64,000 nt of DNA, from contig NZ_HG916852.1 of NCBI RefSeq assembly GCF_000577275.2, positions 1,181,001-1,245,000 of the forward strand, read 5' to 3'. How positions within the stretch are numbered: position 1 is the stretch's first letter; each line of letters begins with the position of its first letter. Under the pieces are notes generated by a model, which was not told the origin of the DNA, made no database searches, and saw only the letters and a list, made by a program, of their open reading frames with translations. Both the position numbers and the translations under genes were made by a program. Positions 1-8,478 of the stretch are shown in pieces. The stretch comes from Rhizobium favelukesii. GTDB lineage: Bacteria > Pseudomonadota > Alphaproteobacteria > Rhizobiales > Rhizobiaceae.

Positions 1-550
1 GCGACAGAAGCTGGACGACGCTGCCGGCCCCGGTCGTTCCGGTCAGCGCGCCCGTCTCCCGCTCCTGGTCGGCAAGGCGCTGGAATCGTTCCTGTGTGCG
101 CTGGATGTCGGGAAGTAGGCTCTGCGCGGCGAGTGCATTCTGGTGTGCCTGGTCGAGATCGGCCGTGTAGTCCTCCAGCGTTTCGGCCAGATGCTGTTCG
201 AGCGCCGCCGAGCCCGCCAGTGCGGCCGCGTTCAGCCAGCTCGACATGGCGATGATCATCGCGCAGCCGAGCGCCATGACGCCGAGCATCGCGGTGCGTC
301 CGGCCGTCCCCGTCACATGCGGATAGAAGCGAGCCATATAGGTCCAGAAGGCGTAGATCGCCACCGAAACGGCGCTGGAATAGATGAGCGCTGCGAAGAA
401 GACTGCCGTTGCCGAGCCGTCGAGGATGCTTCGCACCCCAAGGTAGGTGTAAACGCCGGAGGCGAGCGCCAGGATCGCGAACGCGAAACGGGTCATGGTC
501 TCGACGGCTTCGACGCCGTCCTGCAAGCGATGCGATGTGCCGAGCGCCAT
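1..550 (-). CDS. Membrane protein with coiled-coil tail, partial (C-terminus beyond window)
   Basis: The gene reads leftwards and leaves the window at base 1, so only the first ~183 residues are visible. The ATG at 550 follows a GGAGGA ribosome site. The protein has about three hydrophobic segments (roughly residues 20-40, 48-70 and 85-115). A polar, Glu/Gln/Ala-rich stretch follows that looks like a coiled coil (LAETLEDYTADLDQ, then QRTQERFQRLADQER). I do not recognise the family. A broken coiled-coil gene lies just upstream on the same strand, so the two probably formed one transcription unit. Cell-envelope location is inferred from the hydrophobic segments only. Confidence 0.65.
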   Translation of the reverse strand, partial: MALGTSHRLQDGVEAVETMTRFAFAILALASGVYTYLGVRSILDGSATAVFFAALIYSSAVSVAIYAFWTYMARFYPHVTGTAGRTAMLGVMALGCAMIIAMSSWLNAAALAGSAALEQHLAETLEDYTADLDQAHQNALAAQSLLPDIQRTQERFQRLADQERETGALTGTTGAGSVVQLLS

Positions 551-654
551 GGTCTCCTCCGGGCTAGCCCCTTAAGAAACCACTACAATACAGGCAAAAG
601 CAAGGTTTGGCATCGGGCAGGCCGACGGCGCCAAACCGGATCTCGTTCGGCCGC

Positions 655-1121
655 TTATTCGGCCGGCGTAATGTGGGCCGATTCGGCGTCGAAACCCGCT
701 CCGCGCAGCGACTTCTCCGAGATGTCGATCATCGGCGTGAAGCTTGCTACCGGCATGCCGACCTCGTCGCGCTGATCGAGGGTAGCTGCCGGCGCCATGC
801 CGCCCGACCGCTCGCTGCGTGCGACTTCCAACTGGCCGGTCAGGATGGCACGCTCGGCGCGCAGCTGCCGGATTTCCGACTTGGCGATCTCCAGGCTGGT
901 GCGCAACTGGCCGATTTCGTAGCGATGCGCGTGTCGATATCGCGACGCGGCGCATCGGCATCCCGGTCGCGGCGTACGCGCAGGCTCTCGGCTTCACGCA
1001 GCGTCAGCGCGCGCTGCCTGCTTGCACTTGCCGTCACCTCGGTCGCGAACTCCTGCCAGGCATCGCCTGACGAGGTGTGGGCCGCTCCTGCCGCGGCCAA
1101 TTGTGCGTTTGTCGGTAGCAA
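655..1121 (-). pseudogene. Coiled-coil hypothetical protein interrupted by a frameshift
   Basis: Two reading frames look coding. The upstream one begins near a TTG at 1121 (LPTNAQLAAAG, then LREAESLRVRRDRDAD). The downstream one ends at 655 with a heptad-like stretch (YEIGQLRTSLEIAKSEIRQ, then LRAERAILTGQL). They join if one base is restored near 920-930, which gives a single ~155-residue coiled-coil protein. This is either a real -1 lesion or a sequence error. The gene would be transcribed with the membrane protein ending at base 1. The start is uncertain because no strong ribosome site is visible. Function unknown. Confidence 0.4.
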
Positions 1122-1247
1122 ATGCCACTATTGTTACGCGACTAGAAATTGAACGACAACTTTGCTACAAAAGGCAGCCTTGGGAGGCATGGAAGTTACG
1201 CTTGGTAGTGAGCGCAGAACTCTGTGCTCCGAGGGGCGGAGGCGTCG

Positions 1248-1643
1248 ATGCCTTTCACACCTTCAACAGCGTCCATGGTGGCCTTGGCAGCGATATCGGT
1301 TTGCCTTTTCGCACAGAGCGATGCCCACCAATCCGACAGCGGTTGGACATACCCGCCATCGTGCTGCACCGGTAAAGATCTCGGTGGAGACTGCCGGGCC
1401 GTACCCAGATCTCAGGTGAGGAAAGGACCCAACGGATTCTCTGTTATCCTTCATCCGGGGGACCATCACCTGGTGACGCGAAACCAGTTGTTCCTGATCC
1501 GTTATGGAGATGAGTTACGCTCTGGAGACGGTGATTTTCACATCTGCCTGCAGCCAACCGATGACCCCACTGAGGCGGATGGGATAGGACGGGGTGGACG
1601 GTATCATATGAACTGCTTTTTTGCGCCTCCTGACGGCGTTTGA
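1248..1643 (+). CDS. Small secreted cysteine-containing protein, conserved hypothetical
   Basis: 131 residues. The ATG at 1248 follows GGAGG and opens a signal peptide (hydrophobic run MVALAAISVCLFA, cleavage probably near SDAHQS). The mature part holds a YPPSCCTGKD motif, a second cysteine cluster (GGDCRAVP) and the C-terminal signature NCFFAPPDGV. Paired cysteines and this ending are, as far as I recall, typical of a small periplasmic protein family common in Rhizobiales. Disulfide-bonded periplasmic location is inferred. No neighbour gives a functional hint. Confidence 0.7.
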   Translation: MPFTPSTASMVALAAISVCLFAQSDAHQSDSGWTYPPSCCTGKDLGGDCRAVPRSQVRKGPNGFSVILHPGDHHLVTRNQLFLIRYGDELRSGDGDFHICLQPTDDPTEADGIGRGGRYHMNCFFAPPDGV

Positions 1644-1916
1644 TCACCAAGCGGGCTTTTGGGGACAGTTGCTGCAAATAGCGCAATTGTGCAAAAGCGG
1701 ATTTTATTCCTCTCCATCTGAAAGGCCCCGTCTCCTGCTGTTGCGAAACGCGCCCATGATCAGCGATTTAGGGCCGCAAAGCCAAGTGCTTGGTAGAGGC
1801 AATTTTTCCTCTCGGCCGATCTTTTTTGATATTTCGCTGGTTGCCTCTCCATGCTTGCGCTCCTATGTTCCGCCTCACCTGCCGACTACGCAAACTATTG
1901 CCAAAGGAGACCCGCA

Positions 1917-2519
1917 ATGGCTTTCGAATTGCCCGAACTTCCCTATGACTACGAAGCGCTTCAGCCCGTCATGTCGAAGGAAACCCTGGAATTCCATCAC
2001 GACAAGCACCACAAGGCCTACGTCGACAACGGCAACAAGCTTGCGGCAGAAGCAGGCCTTTCCGACCTCTCGCTCGAAGACGTGGTGAAGAAGTCGTTCG
2101 GCACCAATGCCGGGCTCTTTAACAATGCTGCCCAGCATTACAACCACGTCCACTTCTGGAAGTGGATGAAGAAGGGCGGCGGCGGCAACAAGCTGCCGAG
2201 CAAGCTCGAAGCTGCCATCAGTTCCGATCTCGGTGGCTACGACAAGTTCAAGGCCGATTTCATTGCCGCAGGCACGACTCAGTTCGGCTCCGGCTGGGCA
2301 TGGGTTTCCGTCAAGAACGGCAAGCTCGAAATCTCCAAGACCCCGAACGGCGAAAACCCGCTCGTACACGGCGCAACCCCGATCCTCGGCGTCGACGTAT
2401 GGGAACACTCCTATTACATCGACTACCGCAACGCGCGCCCGAAGTACCTCGAAGCCTTCGTCGACAGCCTGATCAACTGGGATTACGTCCTGGAGCGCTA
2501 CGAAGCCGCTGCGAAGTAA
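1917..2519 (+). CDS. sodB: Superoxide dismutase, Fe/Mn family
   Basis: 200 residues, full length. It converts superoxide to H2O2 and O2, probably in the cytoplasm since no signal peptide precedes the ATG at 1917 (ribosome site AAAGGAGA). The four metal ligands are visible: H27, H77, D160 and H164 in the signature DVWEHSYYIDY. A glutamine at the AAQ motif (Q73) corresponds to the position typical of Fe-SODs. Rhizobial enzymes of this family can be cambialistic, so metal use is not settled by sequence. An upstream ATG at 1851 is rejected because it lacks family similarity and a ribosome site. A strong terminator follows directly, so the gene is monocistronic. Confidence 0.95.
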   Translation: MAFELPELPYDYEALQPVMSKETLEFHHDKHHKAYVDNGNKLAAEAGLSDLSLEDVVKKSFGTNAGLFNNAAQHYNHVHFWKWMKKGGGGNKLPSKLEAAISSDLGGYDKFKADFIAAGTTQFGSGWAWVSVKNGKLEISKTPNGENPLVHGATPILGVDVWEHSYYIDYRNARPKYLEAFVDSLINWDYVLERYEAAAK

Positions 2520-2544
2520 GCAGCTCGCAAGAACAAGATGTCAG

Positions 2545-2579
2545 CACCCGGCGGCTAGAAACGCCGGGTGTTTTCGTTT
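2545..2579 (+). terminator. Rho-independent terminator after sodB
   Basis: A 9-bp perfect stem (CACCCGGCG / CGCCGGGTG, 2545-2553 and 2562-2570) with an 8-base loop is followed by TTTTCGTTT. It lies 25 bases after the sodB stop. Confidence 0.9.
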
Positions 2580-2625
2580 CGACGACCGTCACAAGCTTGT
2601 CATGCCGCGCGCCTAAAGCCCTGCC

Positions 2626-3480
2626 ATGACATCCTTTTCCGATTTCCCAAGTCTCCGCTTCGGCATCGTCGCAGACCCGCAATACGCCGCAAGGGCGCCG
2701 CATCTCGGGATGAACCGCCATTATGCCAAAAGCCTCGCCAAGCTGGCAGAGGCAATCGAGGTCTTCAATCGTGAGGACCTGAGCTTCGTCATCACGCTCG
2801 GCGATATCATTGACCGCGATTTCGAGAGCTTCGACGATATCCTGCCCGTCTACGGTAGCCTGAGGCACGATAATTTCTTCCTGCTCGGCAACCATGATTT
2901 TTCCGTCGCAGCGGATCGATTGGTCGATGTCGCTAAGCGTGTCGGACTGACCTCGCCGTGCTACAGCTTCGTCCGACACGGCTGGCGGTTCATTGGTCTC
3001 AATGGCAATGAGGTCAGCACCTTTGCGCCACCGGAAGGGCATCCCTATCGAGACATCGCGGCCCGCCGCCTTGCTGAGCTCAGGGCTGGCGACGCCATCA
3101 ACGCGCAGGAATGGAACGCCATGCCGAGCGACGAGCAGTTCGCCTGGCTTTCCGGCCAGATCGAGGACGCCGGCGCCACGGGCGAGCGCGTTATCGTCAT
3201 GAACCATTATCCGGTCTATCCGCCGAACGAGCACGACAGCTGGGATCGTGAGCGCATCATCACGCTTCTGACGGCGCATGACAATGTCGCCGCCTACCTC
3301 AGCGGCCACAACCACGCAGGCAATTTCGGCACGCTCGACGGATGCCACTTCCTCAATTTCAAAGGCATGGTCGATACCGAGACCGAGAATACCTTCGCCA
3401 TCGTGGAGATCTGGGCCGACCGCATGGAAGTCCGCGGCTTCGGACGCGAGGACAGCCGGATGCTGAAGCTCCGGCGCTAG
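2626..3480 (+). CDS. Metallophosphoesterase, ADP-ribose/CDP-alcohol diphosphatase-like
   Basis: 284 residues. The calcineurin-like motifs occur in order: GIVADPQ (residues ~13-19), GDIIDRD, GNHD, NHYPVYP and SGHNHAG. The DPQ in place of the usual DxH at the first motif is characteristic of the Mn-dependent ADP-ribose/CDP-alcohol diphosphatase branch, so hydrolysis of a nucleoside-diphosphate-linked substrate is the best guess. No signal peptide. The gene sits alone between the sodB terminator and a convergent gene. The family assignment is firm, the substrate is inferred. Confidence 0.85.
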   Translation: MTSFSDFPSLRFGIVADPQYAARAPHLGMNRHYAKSLAKLAEAIEVFNREDLSFVITLGDIIDRDFESFDDILPVYGSLRHDNFFLLGNHDFSVAADRLVDVAKRVGLTSPCYSFVRHGWRFIGLNGNEVSTFAPPEGHPYRDIAARRLAELRAGDAINAQEWNAMPSDEQFAWLSGQIEDAGATGERVIVMNHYPVYPPNEHDSWDRERIITLLTAHDNVAAYLSGHNHAGNFGTLDGCHFLNFKGMVDTETENTFAIVEIWADRMEVRGFGREDSRMLKLRR

Positions 3481-3677
3481 GTCAGGATGATTTTGGCCCG
3501 AAGCCACCTGCGTGTTTCACGAAATGCGTAAAAAGGGGGCAAGCCGATTGATCCGACGCGATCGGCAGCTTTGCGCCCGTCAATGCGGCCCCACGTGAGG
3601 CGTGGCAAGGCGGCGCCATGTCTTGCGCCAGGTACGGCCGCTCTGGCAGTAAAATTTCCGCGCGATGCGATGGTGCC

Positions 3678-4151
3678 TCAGCCACGCCGGGCGGCTTCGA
3701 TCACCCCAACGTCGATCTTCCTCATGGTCATCATGGCATCAAAGGCACGCTTTGCTTGATCACCGCCTGCCGCCAGCGCTTCGGTCAGTACGCGCGGTGT
3801 GATCTGCCAGGACAGACCCCACTTGTCTTTGCACCAGCCGCATTCACTTTCCCGGCCGCCGTTGCCGACAATGGCGTTCCAGTAGCGGTCGGTTTCTTCC
3901 TGATCGTCAGTTGCGATCTGAAATGAGAAGGCTTCGTTGTGTTTGAACGCGGAACCGCCGTTCAAGCCGATACAAGGAATACCCGCGACCGTGAATTCAA
4001 CAACCAACACGTCTCCTTGCTTACCGTCCGGATAGTTTCCAGGTGCACGAATGACGGCACCCACGGCGCTGTCGGGAAAGGTTTCGGCATAGAAGCGGGC
4101 GGCGGCCTCAGCGTCTTTGTCGTACCATAGGCAGATCGTGTTCTTTGCCAT
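3678..4151 (-). CDS. VOC-fold protein of the PhnB/YdhR-like (3-dmu-9_3-mt) type
   Basis: 157 residues. The ATG at 4151 follows AAAGGA; an in-frame extension to 4205 lacks a ribosome site. The protein begins ICLWYDKDAEAAARFYAETF and contains FKHNEAFSF, QEETDRYW and CGWCKDKWGLSWQITP. These are hallmarks of the PhnB-like branch of the vicinal-oxygen-chelate superfamily, often annotated as a 3-demethylubiquinone methyltransferase domain. Catalytic activity is unproven for most members. It lies on the same strand as, but 175 bases downstream of, the AraC regulator. Confidence 0.85.
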   Translation of the reverse strand: MAKNTICLWYDKDAEAAARFYAETFPDSAVGAVIRAPGNYPDGKQGDVLVVEFTVAGIPCIGLNGGSAFKHNEAFSFQIATDDQEETDRYWNAIVGNGGRESECGWCKDKWGLSWQITPRVLTEALAAGGDQAKRAFDAMMTMRKIDVGVIEAARRG

Positions 4152-4327
4152 TGCGCGGGTCCTTTCGCTCTTCATTTCCCATGTCCTCCCTGAAATAAGA
4201 AGCAAACCGTCTTTCTCCAGCCCATACGAGCCATGTCACGCGGCCGATAGCCAAGTGCCTCTGTATGGTCGAAGGGTCCGCTTTGGGCCCACAGTTGCGA
4301 TTGGACCCGGTAGCTTTCGGTATCGCT

Positions 4328-5236
4328 CTAAGCTGCCGTCACCATCGGCAGCTCTTTGCGGTCCATGGCATCGCGATTCGGCGGCGTGCCGAACATGCGC
4401 GAATATTCGCGGCTGAACTGCGAGGCGCTTTCGTAGCCCACCTGATAGGCGGCAGTGGCAACGCTCGCACCGTCCGAAACCATCAGTCGCCGCGCCTCCA
4501 GCAGTCGCAGGTTCTTCTGATACTGCAGCGGTGTCATGGCGGTCATCTGCTTGAAATGCTGGTGGAAGGAGGAGGGGCTCATGCGGGCGATGGACGCAAG
4601 CTGCTCGATGCGCACGGGCGCAGCGAAATTCTCGCGCAGCAGGTGGATGGCATCGGTCATGCGGCGGGCATGGCTGCCGGGTAGAGCAAGCTTGCTGACC
4701 TCGCCCGCATTCGGCCCCGTCAGCAGCCAATAGCAGATTTCGCGCATGATCGCCGGGTAGAGCACCGGAATCGCCCTCGGCGTTTCGGTCAGCCGCACGA
4801 GTCTCAGGACGCAGTCGGCAAGCACCCCGTCGAAATCCTGAACGAAGACCCCGGCTGCGCCGTCGCCGACGGGCCGAGGCGGTTGTTCCATCGCCTCCAT
4901 CACCTCGCGGAGGATCGTCACGTCGAAATCGATGTTCAGGCCTATATAAGGTTCCTGCTTGCTGGCCTTCGTGATCTGTCCGACGGCCGGCACCTCGAAC
5001 GTGACGATCAGCGACTGCATCTCGCCATATTGGAAGTCCCGGTCGCCGACCATGATTTCCTTCGCTCCCTGGACGACGACGCAGATCGTCGGCCGGTAGA
5101 TCATGTGGTTCGGCATGACAGGATGGGTGACGCGGGATACCGAAAGCGCCGGCACCGGTGTCTCGAAGCGCCCGTCGGCCTCGCTGGCAGTTCTGTCGAT
5201 AAAGGTGTGGATTGCTTGCTTGAGGGTATCGAGCAT
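4328..5236 (-). CDS. AraC-family transcriptional regulator
   Basis: 302 residues. The N-terminal half (to about residue 190) matches the AraC_N sensor type, with VVVQGAKEIMVGDRDFQYG. The C-terminal ~100 residues carry the paired helix-turn-helix (IARMSPSSFHQHFKQM, then AAYQVGYESASQFSREYSRM). It is divergent from the SDR gene at 5408, with 171 bases between the starts. That arrangement usually means the regulator controls its neighbour, often in response to an aldehyde or small carbonyl compound. The target and ligand are inferred from position only. Confidence 0.92.
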   Translation of the reverse strand: MLDTLKQAIHTFIDRTASEADGRFETPVPALSVSRVTHPVMPNHMIYRPTICVVVQGAKEIMVGDRDFQYGEMQSLIVTFEVPAVGQITKASKQEPYIGLNIDFDVTILREVMEAMEQPPRPVGDGAAGVFVQDFDGVLADCVLRLVRLTETPRAIPVLYPAIMREICYWLLTGPNAGEVSKLALPGSHARRMTDAIHLLRENFAAPVRIEQLASIARMSPSSFHQHFKQMTAMTPLQYQKNLRLLEARRLMVSDGASVATAAYQVGYESASQFSREYSRMFGTPPNRDAMDRKELPMVTAA

Positions 5237-5407
5237 CGCCAGCTCTCCTTGGCCATCCCCCGACGGGGCCTTTCAAGATATGCGCCGCATAGCCCTCGGC
5301 CGCAAGTCTGTTGGAGGATCAGGCAAGAAATTCGAGAGTTCCGGCATTCAACAACAGGCCCTCACAGGCGTACCGTTAGGGCATCAACTCCAGCAAAGGA
5401 AGAGATC

Positions 5408-6187
5408 ATGCCGAACGAAACTCGAGCAAATTCAGCATCTAAGATTGCCATCGTCACCGGCGGCAGTCGTGGGCTCGGCCGCAACACGGCGATCAATCTC
5501 GCCCGTCGTGGCGTCAACGTCATCTTCACTTATCGAGCAAATCGGGCAGAAGCGGAGGCCGCCGTTTCGGAGATCAAAGCACTCGGCGTCGACGCCATTG
5601 CTCTGCAACTGGACACCGGCCATATCGCCGACTTCGACGCCTTCGTGGGTAAGGTAAAGGACACCCTGCAAGGCCTTGGACGGAGTGAGTTCGACTACCT
5701 CGTCAACAATGCCGGCAGCAGCTATCACGCAGCGATTGTCGAGACGACGGAAGAGGCCTTCGACGAGCTCGTCAATGTGCACTTGAAGGGCGTCTATTTC
5801 CTGACGCAGAAGCTCTTGTCGCTGATGGCCGATGGCGGGCGCATCATCAATATATCGAGCGGCCTTGCCCGCTTCGCGGTGCCGGGCATCTCTGCCTATG
5901 CGTCGATGAAGGGTGCGGTCGAGGTCTTCACCCGTTACCTCGCCAAGGAGCTCGGTCCGCGCGGCATCACGGCCAATACGGTTGCACCCGGCGCGATCGC
6001 TACCGATTTCAGCGGCGGGATGGTGCGTGACAATCCGACCTACAACAAGATGGTTGCCGATGCGACGGCGCTCGGCCGTGCCGGCGTGCCTGACGATGTC
6101 GGCCCGATGATCGCCTCGCTGCTCTCGGAGGACAACCGCTGGGTCAACGGCCAGCGCATCGAAGTCTCCGGCGGCACATATCTCTGA
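5408..6187 (+). CDS. Short-chain dehydrogenase/reductase (SDR)
   Basis: 259 residues, classical SDR. The ATG at 5408 follows AAAGGAAGAG. The Rossmann motif TGGSRGLGRN is at residues ~17-26, NNAGS near 100, the catalytic serine in NISSGLARF, and Y-x3-K as YASMK. C-terminal PGAIATDF and SGGTYL are typical. It should use NAD(P)H to interconvert a carbonyl and an alcohol in the cytoplasm. The substrate is unknown. It is probably under the divergent AraC regulator. Confidence 0.92.
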   Translation: MPNETRANSASKIAIVTGGSRGLGRNTAINLARRGVNVIFTYRANRAEAEAAVSEIKALGVDAIALQLDTGHIADFDAFVGKVKDTLQGLGRSEFDYLVNNAGSSYHAAIVETTEEAFDELVNVHLKGVYFLTQKLLSLMADGGRIINISSGLARFAVPGISAYASMKGAVEVFTRYLAKELGPRGITANTVAPGAIATDFSGGMVRDNPTYNKMVADATALGRAGVPDDVGPMIASLLSEDNRWVNGQRIEVSGGTYL

Positions 6188-6193
6188 CGCGCC

Positions 6194-6262
6194 AGATCAG
6201 GATGATTTTAGGTCGTTCGACCTGAAATCTGAATCCCGATCTACATCAAAGAGCTAATAGAG
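6194..6262. repeat. Rhizobial palindromic intergenic repeat
   Basis: The stretch after the SDR stop contains the hairpin ATTTTAGGTC-GTTC-GACCTGAAAT and surrounding sequence resembling the mosaic palindromic elements common between genes in Rhizobiaceae. A weaker relative starts at 3482 (GTCAGGATGATTTT). The assignment is from memory of such elements, not from an alignment. Confidence 0.45.
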
Positions 6263-6305
6263 CGGATTTCGGCCGAGAACCGCTTACACTTTTCGGCATC
6301 CCGCT

Positions 6306-7007
6306 TTAGGCGGTTGCGGCGGCCGGCGGGTTCAGCCACTCGCCCGTCCACAGCTGCCGCAACCGGTCGCCTTCGCCCCGGAAATAAGCGTCGGCCGCCT
6401 CGCAGTTCTCCACCCGGTCGCTGCGGAAATTGCGGATCGCCTGGCGCAGCTCGCACCAGGCCACGATGTTGGCGGTTTGCGAATAATAGATGAGCGCGAT
6501 CGGTCGGATCTTGCGCTCGGTCGCGCGGCCAAGTTCGTCACGATAGTCGAGCACCAGCTTCTGCTCGTCGCGGATGGCGCGGCGAACAAGACCGAGGTCA
6601 AGGCCTGCCGGAGATTGGGCAACCGATCCCCAGGCATAGAGCGCTTTTCGTTCCATCGCCTGACGCAGCGGCGCCGGTACGGAGCCGGCAATCTTCTGGT
6701 TGACGCTCTTGGCCGCCCGCTTGAGTTCCTCGTCGCCGGTCCGGTCGAGCAAGGCCAGTGACAGGACGATTGCCTCCATTTCCTCGACCGAGAACATCAG
6801 CGGCGGCAGGTCGAAGCCGGGTCGCATGATGTAGCCGATGCCGCGACCTCCCTCGATCGGGACGCGCATCGCCTGCAAGGCGGCGATATCGCGATAGATC
6901 GAGCGTACGGTCACCTCAAGCATCTCCGCCATGGCTGCCGCCGTCATCGGCTTGCTCGCCAGTCGCAGGATCTGGATGATCTCGAAAAGCCGTGAAGCCT
7001 TGCGCAT
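6306..7007 (-). CDS. YafY-type HTH/WYL-domain transcriptional regulator
   Basis: 233 residues. The ATG at 7007 is preceded by GGAGG; the frame extends further upstream without support. Residues ~1-60 form an HTH_11-type winged helix (SRLFEIIQILR, MLEVTVRSIYRDIAAL). The rest is a WYL sensor domain with the IALIYYSQTANIVAWCELR core. Such one-component regulators bind small ligands and often control a divergent neighbour. Here a LysE-type exporter starts 128 bases away on the other strand and a palindrome lies between them. Confidence 0.9.
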   Translation of the reverse strand: MRKASRLFEIIQILRLASKPMTAAAMAEMLEVTVRSIYRDIAALQAMRVPIEGGRGIGYIMRPGFDLPPLMFSVEEMEAIVLSLALLDRTGDEELKRAAKSVNQKIAGSVPAPLRQAMERKALYAWGSVAQSPAGLDLGLVRRAIRDEQKLVLDYRDELGRATERKIRPIALIYYSQTANIVAWCELRQAIRNFRSDRVENCEAADAYFRGEGDRLRQLWTGEWLNPPAAATA

Positions 7008-7031
7008 TTTCGCCTCCGTCGGTCTAGGCTC

Positions 7032-7049
7032 CTGACAATACCCTGTCAG
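7032..7049. promoter_or_regulatory. Candidate operator of the WYL regulator
   Basis: An inverted repeat CTGACA-ATACCC-TGTCAG lies in the divergent region, 25 bases upstream of the regulator start and 87 upstream of lysE. TGACA/TGTCA half sites are what I would expect for YafY/WYL regulators. Position and symmetry support an operator. The binding partner is inferred. Confidence 0.55.
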
Positions 7050-7135
7050 TTGGGTCGTCGTACAGATCTCCCTATCAAATTGAAAATCAACAAGGTCCCG
7101 GAAATCGACCTTGACCTGGATAGCGAGCAACTGAC

Positions 7136-7774
7136 ATGACTTACAGCGAAAATCTCTGGCTCTATTTCACCCTCCTCTTCGGCATCATCATCGTTCCCGG
7201 TATGGACATGCTCTTCGTGCTGGCCAATTCGTTGACCGGCGGCAGGCGAACCGGCATTGCCGCGACTGCCGGCATCATGGCAGGCGGTGCAGTGCATTCG
7301 CTCTATGGCGCGATCGGCGTCGGCGTGCTTGCAATCCTCTTGCCGACGCTGTTCAACCCGCTGCTTTTTGCCGGTGCCGCCTACATGGTCTGGATCGGCT
7401 ACACGCTGATGCGCAGTTCGATTACCGTCGATACCGTCGGGGCTGGTGGCCTGCGCTCGGGCTGGCGGGCCTTTGGCCAGGGTGCGGCGACCTGCCTGAT
7501 GAATCCCAAGGCCTATCTCTTCATGATCGCCGTCTATCCGCAGTTCCTGAAGCCCATCTACGGGCCGATCTGGGCGCAGGGCCTCGTCATGGGCTTCATG
7601 ACCATGGCGACCCAGGCTGCCGTCTACGGGACGCTGGCGCTGACGGCGGCGCGAAGCCGCAATTTGCTGGTGTCCAATCCCAAGGCGACGATCCTCGTCG
7701 GCCGGATCGCCGGCGGCCTCCTGATCGCTGTTTCGATCCTCACGGCATGGCACGGTTGGCGCGCGCCGTCGTGA
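7136..7774 (+). CDS. LysE/RhtB-family amino-acid exporter
   Basis: 212 residues with about six hydrophobic segments. The N-terminus has the LysE hallmark (LLFGIIIVPGMDMLFVLANSL), followed by GIAATAGIMAGGA and MNPKAYLF. It is an inner-membrane exporter, probably of an amino acid or derivative. Transcription diverges from the WYL regulator at 7007, which probably controls it. The substrate cannot be read from sequence. Confidence 0.9.
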   Translation: MTYSENLWLYFTLLFGIIIVPGMDMLFVLANSLTGGRRTGIAATAGIMAGGAVHSLYGAIGVGVLAILLPTLFNPLLFAGAAYMVWIGYTLMRSSITVDTVGAGGLRSGWRAFGQGAATCLMNPKAYLFMIAVYPQFLKPIYGPIWAQGLVMGFMTMATQAAVYGTLALTAARSRNLLVSNPKATILVGRIAGGLLIAVSILTAWHGWRAPS

Positions 7775-7931
7775 GGCACTCGGTGTGAAACGATTTGGAA
7801 GCCTGTCTTTTCCTGAAATCCTTGAAATCTCACCCATTTGTTACTTTTGGAGGCGGAAAAATTTGCAATGATGCCGCGCGCCTAGCGAAGCGCCGGGCTT
7901 TGCGCACCTGTTATCAACGAGGAGTGGAGAC

Positions 7932-8381
7932 ATGAGACTGAAAACGATAGCCGCGGCACTGCTCGTCGCCGGCCTGGGGGTCGTGGGCGTTGCCATTGCA
8001 GCAGACGACGGCACGCACGAAGCGCGTTCTGCGCTGATGAAGAACGTCGGCGGCGCGGCAGGGGCGATGACAGCAATCGCCAAGGGCGAGAAGCCCTACG
8101 ACGCAGAGGTGGTGAAGGCTGCGCTGATGACGATCTCGGAAACCGCAAAGGTTTTCCCGGATCAGTTTAAGGCTGGCACCGAAAAGGGCGATAAGGCGGC
8201 AAGTCCAAAGATTTGGGAAGATCACGCCGACTTCAAGGCCCGTGCAGCGAAGCTTTCAGCCGATGCCGACGAGGTCCTCGCCCAGCTTCCGGCTGACGCA
8301 GCCGGTGTCGGCGGCGCTTTAAAGACGCTTGGCGGCAACTGCGGCGGATGTCATGAGAAATTCCGCATAAAGACCGAATAG
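7932..8381 (+). CDS. Class II cytochrome c (c'/c-556 type)
   Basis: 149 residues with a signal peptide (LLVAGLGVVGVAIAA, cleavage near residue 23). The haem-binding motif CGGCH lies near the C-terminus, as in four-helix-bundle cytochromes c' and c-556. The start is supported by GAGGAGTGGAG. It is periplasmic and probably shuttles electrons or binds small gases. A strong terminator separates it from the following dihaem cytochrome gene, so the pair is not one transcript although the functions may be related. Confidence 0.93.
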   Translation: MRLKTIAAALLVAGLGVVGVAIAADDGTHEARSALMKNVGGAAGAMTAIAKGEKPYDAEVVKAALMTISETAKVFPDQFKAGTEKGDKAASPKIWEDHADFKARAAKLSADADEVLAQLPADAAGVGGALKTLGGNCGGCHEKFRIKTE

Positions 8382-8400
8382 CGATCCTGGCATTTCAGTC

Positions 8401-8448
8401 AAACGATCCGCGCCAGCCTTGTCGCTGGTGCGGATCGTTTTATGTTTT
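8401..8448 (+). terminator. Rho-independent terminator between the cytochrome genes
   Basis: A 17-bp stem (8401-8417 with 8424-8440) containing one G:U pair and a 6-base loop is followed by TATGTTTT. The stem begins and ends with A/T runs, so it could act on either strand, but only + strand genes flank it. Confidence 0.9.
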
Positions 8449-8478
8449 CAACAAAGCTATTGGCAACAGGAGCGGTGA

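Noticed and set aside
143..775. 210-codon frame on the + strand
   Set aside because: It is antisense to the membrane protein at 1-550, Arg/His-rich with no family resemblance, and lacks a ribosome site.
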